IMG/VR virus record: IMGVR_UViG_3300017971_000861
Location: 1 to 20,556 of that record
Length of the DNA stretch: 20,556 nt
Direction: 5' to 3' (one strand)
DNA from: a virus
The notes beneath the pieces are model-generated. The model saw only the letters and a list, made by a program, of their open reading frames with translations. It was not told the origin of the DNA and searched no databases. Shown piece after piece: positions 1 to 6,309 of the stretch. The translations under genes were made by a program, and so were the position numbers. Every line of letters begins with the position of its first letter. Within the stretch, counting starts at the first letter, position 1.

Positions 1-60
1 ATTATGCGCCAGAATGAAGAGCGTAGGTATAGAGTTGTCAAAGGAGAAAGCGATGACTAA
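1..60 (+). CDS. possible 3' end of an upstream gene (partial)
   Basis: The first frame is open from the window edge to a TAA at 58-60, giving about 19 residues rich in charged amino acids (including QNEERRYRVVKGES). It would overlap the start of the next gene at 53 by 8 bp, the kind of coupling seen elsewhere in this arm. No function can be read from so short a tail. The alternative is that these bases are only untranslated leader for the next gene. Confidence 0.3.
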   Translation: MMRQNEERRYRVVKGESDD

Positions 61-1255
61 AGTACAAGACGTACAGGAGCAATTAGGCATCCCCGTGTCA
101 AGCGTGGAACTTGACATCCGGGGTCTGTTGAGCAAAGGCCTGCTGATCACCGTGAGTGTACACGGGGCCACGATGATGAGCCGGGGTCTGAACTTGGCTC
201 ACTTGGGGATGAGCAAGAAAACAGTGGGCGAGAAGATCAAGGCCGGACGTGAGGCCATTGATCAGCTTGCCGACCGTGCCCTCAATTCCTGGTCAACGCA
301 GTGTCGCCACTGTGTTGACAAGTATGCCCTGCGACTTGATAGCATCGACAAACTGACGGCCTCCAATTCCTGGCGGCTGTTGCTGTTTGATGCCTATGAC
401 GATTTCAAGGCGCGGTGGGAGGAGTTGCAGGTCAAGCGTGAGGCAATCATTGAAGACATCCTCTTTCGCTATGATGACATCATCGTGGTGAATAGGGAGT
501 TCTGGAAGGGCCTAGCGGAGGAGAACTGGCGCGCACTACAGGCGCGTTATCCTGAAGGGTTCGCGCTTTCGGTGGGCGATGAGATGTTTGAGCCGGAAGA
601 CGGTGAGAAGTACATCGCCTACGTGGTAAGTAGCGCCCTGGCCGCAATGCCCACGAAGGATCGGATCAAGGCCGGGATCACGGCGAGCTATCACACCTCT
701 ATCCTGTTCACCACCGCTGAAGCAGCCAAAGAGGAAGCAGAGTACTTGGAGGCGGAAGCAGCCCAGGCCCAGGCGCGTGCAAAGATCGCCCAGGCCAATG
801 ACATCACATTCACCAAGAAAGCCCGCCAGGAAGCAATCATGCAGGCCGAGCTTGACCGTGCGCGGGAAGCCGTGACAGAAGCGGCATCGCCCATCGAGGA
901 GGCCCTGAGCGCGCTATTCGCGCAACTTGAGGCGGGGTGCAACTCCCTGCTCAAGGGATACAAGAAGAACGGGAGCTTTCGCGGTCGCAGTCTTGATACT
1001 GCCAAAGGTTTTATCGACCTGTGGCGGTATATGGGCGGATCAGCCTTGTCGGGCAATGATGACCTGGCGCGACTGATCGAGGAAGTGAAAGCGAAGGCCG
1101 AGGGTGTGGCCGGCGCAGAGGGCGAAACTAAGGCCATTGCAGCCGATGGTGTGGCGGAAAGCCTGGCGCAACTCAAGACGATGGTACGGGATCAGGCGAA
1201 GGAAGTGGAACGTAAGAGTAAAGCCGCGACCAGGGCGGCGATGTTGGAACTATAA
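53..1255 (+). CDS. coiled-coil-rich phage protein, remotely DUF3150-like
   Basis: A 400-aa soluble protein with no signal peptide or membrane segment. I chose the ATG at 53 because AAGGAG sits 6 nt before it; an in-frame ATG at 14 has no such site. The N-terminal third (LDIRGLLSKGLLITVSVHG, then LGMSKKTVGEK) recalls the opening of DUF3150-type phage proteins. This is a remote resemblance from memory, not a firm match. Residues about 220-295 are an Ala/Glu/Gln-rich helix likely to form a coiled coil, and the tail is again helical and Lys/Ala-rich. DUF3150 proteins often sit beside AAA+ ATPases, and a Ycf46-like AAA+ protein is two genes downstream, so a partner role for that ATPase is possible. 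It is spaced 11 bp from the next gene and is probably co-transcribed. Biochemical function is unknown. Confidence 0.75.
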   Translation: MTKVQDVQEQLGIPVSSVELDIRGLLSKGLLITVSVHGATMMSRGLNLAHLGMSKKTVGEKIKAGREAIDQLADRALNSWSTQCRHCVDKYALRLDSIDKLTASNSWRLLLFDAYDDFKARWEELQVKREAIIEDILFRYDDIIVVNREFWKGLAEENWRALQARYPEGFALSVGDEMFEPEDGEKYIAYVVSSALAAMPTKDRIKAGITASYHTSILFTTAEAAKEEAEYLEAEAAQAQARAKIAQANDITFTKKARQEAIMQAELDRAREAVTEAASPIEEALSALFAQLEAGCNSLLKGYKKNGSFRGRSLDTAKGFIDLWRYMGGSALSGNDDLARLIEEVKAKAEGVAGAEGETKAIAADGVAESLAQLKTMVRDQAKEVERKSKAATRAAMLEL

Positions 1256-1266
1256 GGAGAAAGATC

Positions 1267-1503
1267 ATGAAAGCAACCGAATTGATCGAGTGCAGGGGCA
1301 GGATGTACCACGGAAAGCACCATGCCTTCCGAGACTATGGAAGCATCACCGGCAAGGATGCACGCGAGTATGTTCTTGAGGATTCAGACGGCAACACACG
1401 TTATGAAACGAGCACAGAATTGATCAGCGCAATGTGTGAAGTTGCGCCGATTGAACTGTGGACAGTAGATGAAGTGAAATGTTACACATTGCTCAGGCAA
1501 TAG
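1267..1503 (+). CDS. small hypothetical protein
   Basis: A 78-aa protein starting at an ATG with AAGGAG 7 nt upstream, 11 bp after the preceding gene, so very likely in the same transcript. It has mixed charge, two cysteines and no membrane segment. The middle (ITGKDAREYVLEDSDGNTRY) looks like a short beta-rich fold. I do not recognise a family. It lies between a DUF3150-like protein and an AAA+ ATPase. The strong SD and the tight spacing are the main reasons to believe it is real. Confidence 0.65.
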   Translation: MKATELIECRGRMYHGKHHAFRDYGSITGKDAREYVLEDSDGNTRYETSTELISAMCEVAPIELWTVDEVKCYTLLRQ

Positions 1504-1587
1504 AAAGACAGGGGAAGTCACTGATTGGCTTTATAGATTTTCACCAGATGGTTGAGCAACATCATGACAATATTTAAGGAGAAAGCA

Positions 1588-3189
1588 ATGAATAGCAAGC
1601 AGACGCAAGCCAAGCTGTACCGGATGATCCGGGCACGCCAGCCCGTGATCGCGGTGCAGTCTTATGAAACCCAGCGCGTTCTGGATAGCATCATCGGTAT
1701 CATTGATGCTGATGCGGAGCGCACGGGCGCCCGCAAGGAGCTTTTTGTGTGGTCAGTTACACAGGGGCTACGGCGCATGGGTACGAAAGCCGGGGAGTTG
1801 TATGATATGGATGCACCGAAGAATCCTCCGGCAGTACGGGCGGAGGACGAAGCCGAGTTGTTACCCATGCTTATAATTGATGAGTATGGCGACGCGGAAG
1901 ATGAACCGGCGCCCAACTGTATCTTTGTCGTCAAGGACCTGCACCCGTTCTTGGGAAATCCGTTAGTCGCCCGCGGCATCCGCGACCTTGCCGAGGTATT
2001 GACCGTGCGACGCCAGACCGTGATCATGGTGTCACCATCTTTCAATCTTCCGGGAGACCTAAAGAAGGACGTGGCCATGATTGACTTGACGCTACCAGAT
2101 GCGGCCGAGCTTGACGCCCACATTGACGACTTCTTGTTCAGGGTGCAATGCGAAAGCGCATTGAATGGCGACAAGACCAGCTTGGTGCAAGCCCTTCAAG
2201 GTCTGAGCAAACAAGAGGCCGATGCAGTGCTGGCCTCAGCGGTGATTGAACATGGTGAGTTGGATAGTCGGGCGATCAAGTTCTGCTTGGAGCAGAAGGC
2301 CGGGATCATCCGCGAGTCGGGCGCCCTTGAGTACTACCCGGCAGATGTATCACAAGCAGACGTTGGCGGCCTGGACATGCTCAAACAGTGGCTTGACAGC
2401 GCCGGGCTTTCCAATAGTCCGCAGGCGCGGGAGTTCGGGATTGAACCGGCGCGGGGCACACTGGTTGTAGGTGTCCCCGGTTGTGGAAAGAGCCTCACCG
2501 CGAAGATGGTCAGCGCGATGTGGAACCAGCCCTTGCTGCGCCTTGACGTGGGGGCGCTGTTCGGTAGCCTGGTCGGGGAGAGTGAGGAGCAGGCACGTAA
2601 CGCTCTCAAGATCGCGTCAGCGGTGGCCCCGTGCATCCTCTGGATTGACGAGATCGAGAAGGCCCTGGGATCAGGCGGCGGTGAGTCGGATGGTGGCACC
2701 AGCAAGCGGGTACTTGGCACCATCCTCACGTGGATGGAGGAGCAGGGAAACGGTGTCTTCATTTTTGCCACTGCCAATGACATCACCAGTCTACGCCCGG
2801 AGTTGGTACGCCGCTTCTCGGAGGTCTTCTTTGTTGACCTTCCCGGCGAAGCAGAGCGCGAGGAGATACTATCTATTCATATTATGAAGGTAAATCGAAA
2901 GCCGGACGACTTCGACCTTAGCGCGGTAGTCAAGGCGACAAACGACTTCACCGGGGCGGAGCTTGAGAAGGTCGTGCAAGCGGCCCTGTGGGCAGCCTTC
3001 AAGGAAGACCGCGAGGTCAACACCGCCGACCTGCTGCAAGCAGCGGGTGACACGGTTCCCTTGAGCGTCACGATGGCCGATGGGATCAAGACCATGCGCG
3101 CCTGGTCAAACAAAGCCAAACCTGCCAGCAGCAAGCAAGAGACTGGGCGTAAGGCTAAGACATCACGCGGGCTGGCTTTGGAACTGTAG
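1588..3189 (+). CDS. Ycf46-like AAA+ ATPase
   Basis: A 533-aa AAA+ ATPase. The ATG at 1588 is preceded by TAAGGAGAAAGCA, whereas earlier in-frame starts (TTG 1552, ATG 1564) lack an SD. The C-terminal half is a classical AAA module: Walker A GVPGCGKS (295-302), Walker B ILWIDE (350-355), sensor 1 Asn in FATAN (397), arginine finger candidates R408/R409, and sensor 2 TGAEL (455-459). The N-terminal half has the pattern of Ycf46 proteins: an opening that ends in ELFVWSVTQGLR (51-62), then FVVKDLHPFLGNPLVARGIR (113-132), then VIMVSPSFNLPGDL and a LTLP motif. Ycf46 is encoded in some algal plastids and in cyanobacteria at about this length, and its function is not established. Genes for DUF1257 and DUF2997 follow, which are its usual companions and strengthen the call. 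The C-terminus is a Lys/Ser-rich tail. ATP-driven remodelling of a protein or nucleic acid partner is inferred, not shown. Confidence 0.9.
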   Translation: MNSKQTQAKLYRMIRARQPVIAVQSYETQRVLDSIIGIIDADAERTGARKELFVWSVTQGLRRMGTKAGELYDMDAPKNPPAVRAEDEAELLPMLIIDEYGDAEDEPAPNCIFVVKDLHPFLGNPLVARGIRDLAEVLTVRRQTVIMVSPSFNLPGDLKKDVAMIDLTLPDAAELDAHIDDFLFRVQCESALNGDKTSLVQALQGLSKQEADAVLASAVIEHGELDSRAIKFCLEQKAGIIRESGALEYYPADVSQADVGGLDMLKQWLDSAGLSNSPQAREFGIEPARGTLVVGVPGCGKSLTAKMVSAMWNQPLLRLDVGALFGSLVGESEEQARNALKIASAVAPCILWIDEIEKALGSGGGESDGGTSKRVLGTILTWMEEQGNGVFIFATANDITSLRPELVRRFSEVFFVDLPGEAEREEILSIHIMKVNRKPDDFDLSAVVKATNDFTGAELEKVVQAALWAAFKEDREVNTADLLQAAGDTVPLSVTMADGIKTMRAWSNKAKPASSKQETGRKAKTSRGLALEL

Positions 3190-3205
3190 CCTTGCGGTCA
3201 TTTTT

Positions 3206-3247
3206 GGCCAATTTCCGAAATTGACTGTCTAAACCAGGAAATTGGCC
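3206..3247. promoter_or_regulatory. 11-bp inverted repeat, candidate operator or stem-loop
   Basis: GGCCAATTTCC (3206-3216) and GGAAATTGGCC (3237-3247) are perfect inverted copies separated by 20 nt. The left arm also overlaps a second short palindrome, AATTTCCGAAATT (3210-3222). The repeat ends 1 nt before the -35 box of the promoter at 3249, so it is placed like an operator. No T-tract follows on either strand, which argues against a simple intrinsic terminator. It could still end or stabilise the AAA+ gene message as an mRNA hairpin. Confidence 0.6.
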
Positions 3248-3248
3248 C

Positions 3249-3276
3249 TTGTAATTGCTAAATTATGTGATATAAT
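3249..3276 (+). promoter_or_regulatory. sigma70-type extended -10 promoter
   Basis: TTGTAA (3249-3254, 4 of 6 matches to the consensus -35), a 16-nt AT-rich spacer and a perfect TATAAT (3271-3276) preceded by TG at the extended -10 position. Transcription would begin at about 3283, roughly 27 nt before the DUF1257 start codon. This is the clearest promoter in the window. It would drive the DUF1257, DUF2997 and downstream genes separately from the AAA+ gene. Confidence 0.7.
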
Positions 3277-3309
3277 AAGTTAAGTAAGTGAAGGTACAGG
3301 AGGAAAGTC

Positions 3310-3780
3310 ATGAGCAAATATAAAAATTATACAAGCGTCATCAAGGATGTCGAACTCTTTAAGGCCGTCCTTGATGACCTGGGTATCCTGTATGAGGAGG
3401 GCGACAACATGCCCTTATACGGCTATCTGGGAAAACAGCGCCAGGAGCACGCTGACCTGGTGATCCGACGGCGCCACGTGAGCCGGGGAGCCAATGACAT
3501 CGGGTGGAAGCACACCGAAGACGGCTATGTTGCTATCGTCAGCGACTTCGACCGTGGGCAGATTGAGGACAAGACAACTCGCCAGCACCTCATCTTGTGC
3601 AAGGCCATGCAGGAGTATAGCCGTCGGGATGTTCGGCGCAGGTATGAGGAGAAGGGATACAGAATTGTTAATGAGCGACGTGTCGGGGATCGTATTGAAT
3701 TTGAGGTTGAGCCGACGCGCCGGGTACGAGTAGCACGCACGCAAGTTGAACGCCAGGCGCGCGTAAGGGTGCGGAGGTAA
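3310..3780 (+). CDS. DUF1257 (Ycf35-like) protein
   Basis: A 156-aa protein; ATG with AGGAGG 6 nt upstream. The order of conserved features fits DUF1257/Ycf35: an opening that begins SKYKNYTSVIKDVELFKAVL, a short loop, then GYLGKQRQEHADLVIRR, then NDIGW, then DGYVAIVSDFDRG, a helical segment, and a final EEKGYRIVNERRVGDRIEFE strand pair. Family members are usually about 120-130 aa. The extra length here is an Arg-rich tail (last about 20 residues) that could bind nucleic acid or be disordered. Function of the family is unknown. In cyanobacteria and some other bacteria it occurs beside a DUF2997 gene and a Ycf46-like ATPase, exactly the neighbours seen here. The family call rests on pattern memory, but the context makes it strong. 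The DUF2997 gene begins 3 bp after the stop. Confidence 0.85.
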   Translation: MSKYKNYTSVIKDVELFKAVLDDLGILYEEGDNMPLYGYLGKQRQEHADLVIRRRHVSRGANDIGWKHTEDGYVAIVSDFDRGQIEDKTTRQHLILCKAMQEYSRRDVRRRYEEKGYRIVNERRVGDRIEFEVEPTRRVRVARTQVERQARVRVRR

Positions 3781-3783
3781 GTC

Positions 3784-3981
3784 ATGGAAAAGATCATTAT
3801 CATTATTGAAGCAGACGGCGAGGTAAAGACGCATGTTGAGGGAGTAGAAGGCCCGGCATGTGAGGCACACCTGGCTCCGCTTGATGGGTTCGGAGAAGTG
3901 CGCGAGGAAGGTCACACCGACGACTGGGAGAAGACACAGCGGCGCGTGGTGAGTGTGCGCCGGGAGGTGAGGGCACGATGA
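3784..3981 (+). CDS. DUF2997-like small protein
   Basis: A 65-aa protein whose SD (GGAGGT) overlaps the stop codon of the DUF1257 gene, so the two are translationally coupled. The pattern is that of DUF2997: a hydrophobic first strand (MEKIIIIIEADGEVKTHVEG), a G-x-x-C turn (EGPACEA, Cys at residue 26), then a helix with LAPLDGFGEV and an acidic/Trp segment. The single conserved cysteine is typical of the family as I remember it. The Lys/Arg-rich C-terminus is longer and more basic than expected. Function is unknown; it is probably a partner of the DUF1257 protein. Confidence 0.75.
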   Translation: MEKIIIIIEADGEVKTHVEGVEGPACEAHLAPLDGFGEVREEGHTDDWEKTQRRVVSVRREVRAR

Positions 3982-4244
3982 GAGAGGCAACTGAGCAGGT
4001 GTTGAAATTAAAGGTCGTGGAGTACATTGATGTCGCAGATCGCAAGGCGCACAAATTATACCAGGATTATCGCGCCACGTGGCGTGAGGTGGAAGAGTTG
4101 CGCCGGATCATGTCAGGCGTCCTAGACATTGACGCCGACCTCGGCGGTGATGGCGTGGAGATCCGTGAAGGCATTGCCGCAATCCTGGAAGACGAAAACC
4201 TGATTGAGTTGATCTTCCCGGAGAAAGGCAAGCATGGCGCGTGA
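3978..4244 (+). CDS. small hypothetical protein
   Basis: An 88-aa protein that starts with an ATGA overlap on the preceding stop codon, with GGAGGTGAGG upstream. It is acidic and mostly helical (KAHKLYQDYRATWREVEELR, then a DLGGDGVEIREGIAAILEDE stretch), with no cysteines and no membrane segment. No family is recognised. Its position in the DUF1257-DUF2997 transcript makes it a candidate partner or an unrelated early protein. Confidence 0.65.
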   Translation: MREATEQVLKLKVVEYIDVADRKAHKLYQDYRATWREVEELRRIMSGVLDIDADLGGDGVEIREGIAAILEDENLIELIFPEKGKHGA

Positions 4245-4623
4245 TCGGGCTAAAGACTGGGCGCGTATCTGGCAACAGTTCGCGCCCAAGTCGCTCAAGC
4301 GCCTTGAAGTACGCCATACAGAGAGTGGCGGTGAGTTGCAGTTTGCCCGCCAGGAGCTTGGCCGGCGCTGGCGCTTCGACTGGGCCATGCCATCCGTCAA
4401 GGTTGCGGTCGAGATTGATGGCGGGAAGCGCATTGCGAAGTACCTGCCACACAAGCGTCGGTGCGTGGTGGTTGGCCGCCACAACCTTGAAGGCGACATG
4501 GAGAAGATGAACGCAGCGGCGATGTTGGGGTGGACGGTCTTGCACTTCACGCCGCAGATGCTCAAGCGAGATCCGCTTGGGTGTGTCGCAATAGTGGCAG
4601 AAACTATAAGGAGGAAGACGTGA
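4234..4623 (+). CDS. PD-(D/E)XK-type endonuclease (DUF559/Vsr-like)
   Basis: A 129-aa nuclease-fold protein; ATG with GGAG 10 nt upstream, overlapping the preceding gene by 11 bp. The core matches a common phage and prophage endonuclease pattern: E34 in a helix, RWRFDWAMP with D49, KVAVEIDGG with E60 and D62, then GRHNLEGDMEKMNAAAMLGW (81-100) and TVLHFTPQML. D49, E60 and D62 are the likely metal-binding active-site residues of the PD-(D/E)XK fold. The lysine of the canonical motif is not in the usual place, as in other DUF559-like members. Likely DNA cleavage or processing during phage replication, recombination or host DNA breakdown; the substrate is unknown. The fold call is fairly secure. 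Confidence 0.8.
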   Translation: MARDRAKDWARIWQQFAPKSLKRLEVRHTESGGELQFARQELGRRWRFDWAMPSVKVAVEIDGGKRIAKYLPHKRRCVVVGRHNLEGDMEKMNAAAMLGWTVLHFTPQMLKRDPLGCVAIVAETIRRKT

Positions 4624-5012
4624 GCAACTATGAAGGAAATGAGAAGGTACTAAAAGCCGTGCTCGCAATGATCAAGCAGCGCGGCCCAATTTCAAGCGGG
4701 CTGATTGGATTTCATGCAGAAAACGAGTGCGGGCTTGTGCTATTCAATGAGGACATTGAGGCGGCTATTGATGCCCTGCGGATGCAGGGCCATTGCATCA
4801 TTGAAGTGGAAGGCGGCCTCAAGATCACGAGTGATGCCGTCGAGTTTGAGAAGTGGCGGGATGAGGTGCTATTGCCAAAGGTTGAGCATACCCGCGATAT
4901 GCTGGCGAAGATGTCAAGCAGATTGCGCGGTTATATACATGTTCGTGACATCATGATCATGGAAAGGGGAACGCGAGCCGTGCATTTGCATTGTAAGGAG
5001 GTGATTGCATAA
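4620..5012 (+). CDS. hypothetical protein, possible winged-helix fold
   Basis: A 130-aa protein. I place the start at GTG 4620, which has AAGGAGG 6 nt upstream and forms a GTGA overlap with the nuclease stop. A longer frame from ATG 4530 would lie inside the nuclease gene and lacks an SD. Residues about 5-60 (KVLKAVLAMIKQRGPISSGL, then EAAIDALRMQGHCIIEVEGG) look like a winged-helix DNA-binding fold: helix, turn, helix, then a beta hairpin. The rest is a helical region with MLAKMSSRLRGY. This is a fold guess; no family is recognised. It is the last gene before the terminator at 5146. Confidence 0.7.
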   Translation: MSNYEGNEKVLKAVLAMIKQRGPISSGLIGFHAENECGLVLFNEDIEAAIDALRMQGHCIIEVEGGLKITSDAVEFEKWRDEVLLPKVEHTRDMLAKMSSRLRGYIHVRDIMIMERGTRAVHLHCKEVIA

Positions 5013-5145
5013 GGCGTAGATAAACAATGGGCAGGTAGAGGATGTGCAGATAGTTTTGTAAAAGGAGAATCCTCCACGCCGACCGCGCACAGTGGAAAAA
5101 GCTGCCGCAACAATTCTACAAAGGCGATACTGTTTCAATTACATA
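5013..5145 (+). other. intergenic leader with a start-less coding-like stretch
   Basis: There is no confident gene here. An SD-like AAAAGGAG at 5060-5067 is followed by a frame that runs from 5069 to a TAG at 5144-5146 and reads like protein sequence (ADRAQWKKLPQQFYKGDTVS). No ATG, GTG or TTG lies at a suitable distance, and an upstream in-frame TAG closes the frame. It may be a small gene that lost its start codon, a leader peptide with a non-standard start, or chance. It ends exactly where the terminator hairpin begins. Confidence 0.3.
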
Positions 5146-5178
5146 GGCCGCATGGCAAGAAGTCATGCGGCCATTTTT
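5146..5178 (+). terminator. intrinsic terminator upstream of the PP-loop gene
   Basis: GGCCGCATG (5146-5154) pairs perfectly with CATGCGGCC (5164-5172) across a 9-nt loop, and ATTTTT follows at 5173-5178. The 9-bp GC-rich stem plus T-run is a convincing Rho-independent terminator for the left operon. Its T-run ends 2 nt before the AAAAGGAG ribosome site of the next gene. That gene therefore needs either read-through, anti-termination or a promoter inside 5013-5145, and no good promoter is visible there. Confidence 0.8.
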
Positions 5179-5191
5179 CAAAAGGAGAACG

Positions 5192-6253
5192 ATGAACATA
5201 CAAGACTACGACTATTATGCCCTCGGCGTTAGCGGTGGCAAGGACTCAACCGCTCTCCTGCTGTGGTACAAATACATGTCTGGGCTACCAATGTCTAAGC
5301 TACGCCTTACCACAGCAGATACAGGTAATGAGGATTTGTTGACCTACGCCTACATTGATATGTTGCGCGACGAAATCGCGCCTATTGAGCGTCTGCAGCC
5401 GATGTGTGGGCGTGTTGGCGAGCGAGTGCCGTGTGATTTCAGCAGCCTGGCAGTATGGAAAAAGCGATTCCCGTCGCGGCGTGCGCGATTCTGTACGCAA
5501 TGGCTAAAGGTTATTCCGTCGCGTGAGTATGTGGCCGGGCTAATGCACGAGGGGTCAAGTGTTCATACTGTGCAGGTGGGTGATTTCGACATCACCACAA
5601 CCGGCCCCATGAAGCATGTCCTTGTGCTTTCCGGCGTTCGCTGGGAAGAGGGTCGCGCCAGTAATACACGCGGCGAGCGCGCCAGCTTTGAGTTTGACGA
5701 CGGGTGGATGACGGACGTATACCGCCCTGTCATTGATTGGGACATCGACGATGTGTGGGCGATTGCCAGCGAGTATCTGAGCTTGGAGCGTGTGGCGCAG
5801 ATCATACAAGATGACCCGCTGCTCTCAGAACAACATAAGCGCGATTTGATAGCTAGGCAAGCGGCGCACGGCATCCCGCGCAATCCGCTGTATGACATGG
5901 GAGCGCGGCGGGTTGGGTGTTTCCCATGCGTCAACTCTGTAAAGAGGGAGGTGCGCGCAATGGCGAAGTATCGCCCGCAGCGAATAGACGAGATAGAGCG
6001 GATGGAGTGCGATGTCAGCGCCGTGTCATCCGTGGAGTACTCCTCGTTTTTCCACCGTAACACTGTACCGATAGCGCATCGCTCAAAAAACATTACCACG
6101 AAAGAGGGCGAAAAAATGCGCGTGGCTACAATAATAGACATTGTGCTATGGTCAAAGACTCGCGCATTTAATCCTAATCAATTTGATTTCGACCCCGATT
6201 TCATGGAACCGCCTAGCGTTTCTGCATGTGATATTGGCGGAATGTGCGAGTAA
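5192..6253 (+). CDS. PAPS-reductase-family PP-loop protein
   Basis: A 353-aa protein of the adenine nucleotide alpha-hydrolase superfamily. The ATG at 5192 follows AAAAGGAGAACG; an in-frame ATG at 5165 would lie inside the terminator stem. The ATP pyrophosphatase P-loop is SGGKDST (14-20), followed by a TADTGNEDLLTYAYIDMLRD segment typical of CysH-like proteins. Later come RFCTQWLK and GCFPCVNSVKREV, a C-P-C pair with a following basic helix as seen in many phage PAPS-reductase-like proteins, then a C-terminal extension ending CDIGGMCE. It is longer than enzymatic CysH (about 240 aa) and lacks its usual ECGLH tail, so sulfate assimilation is unlikely. DndC-like DNA modification or nucleotide activation is possible, but no other dnd genes are seen. 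It is the last gene before the convergent junction. Confidence 0.85.
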   Translation: MNIQDYDYYALGVSGGKDSTALLLWYKYMSGLPMSKLRLTTADTGNEDLLTYAYIDMLRDEIAPIERLQPMCGRVGERVPCDFSSLAVWKKRFPSRRARFCTQWLKVIPSREYVAGLMHEGSSVHTVQVGDFDITTTGPMKHVLVLSGVRWEEGRASNTRGERASFEFDDGWMTDVYRPVIDWDIDDVWAIASEYLSLERVAQIIQDDPLLSEQHKRDLIARQAAHGIPRNPLYDMGARRVGCFPCVNSVKREVRAMAKYRPQRIDEIERMECDVSAVSSVEYSSFFHRNTVPIAHRSKNITTKEGEKMRVATIIDIVLWSKTRAFNPNQFDFDPDFMEPPSVSACDIGGMCE

Positions 6254-6284
6254 TGTTGCTGTATACGCCTAAGAATTGACTTGG

Positions 6285-6302
6285 GCAATGATTTTACATT
6301 GC
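6285..6302. terminator. weak hairpin at the convergent junction
   Basis: GCAATG (6285-6290) and CATTGC (6297-6302) form a 6-bp stem with a 6-nt loop, followed on the + strand by an AT-rich stretch (TAATTTATT). It lies between two convergent genes that stop at 6253 and 6310, where a terminator is expected. The short stem and broken T-run keep confidence low. Confidence 0.35.
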
Positions 6303-6309
6303 TAATTTA

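Noticed and set aside
691-1176. 161-aa frame on the - strand opposite the first large gene
   Set aside because: It has no ribosome site, lies fully antisense to a well-supported gene and has Ala/Ser/Arg composition typical of a shadow frame.
1489-1502. Small inverted repeat ATTGC/GCAAT at the end of the 78-aa gene
   Set aside because: The 5-bp stem has no T-run and lies inside the coding region; it is likely chance.
1552-1587. Earlier start codons (TTG 1552, ATG 1564) for the AAA+ ATPase
   Set aside because: Neither has an SD, while ATG 1588 follows a clear AAGGAG that would otherwise be inside the coding region.
1588-3981. Plastid or cyanobacterial chromosome origin because of the ycf-type genes
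   Set aside because: The same contig carries an HK97 capsid gene, tail fibre and tail proteins and no photosynthesis or ribosomal genes, so a phage origin is better supported.
3415-4668. Long - strand frames opposite the DUF1257 to nuclease genes
   Set aside because: They oppose a run of coupled + strand genes with good SD sites and recognised domains; their protein sequences look random and carry no motif.
5192-6253. Assigning the PP-loop gene as cysH or dndC
   Set aside because: The P-loop shows the superfamily only; the CysH ECGLH tail is missing, and no other dnd genes are present in the window.
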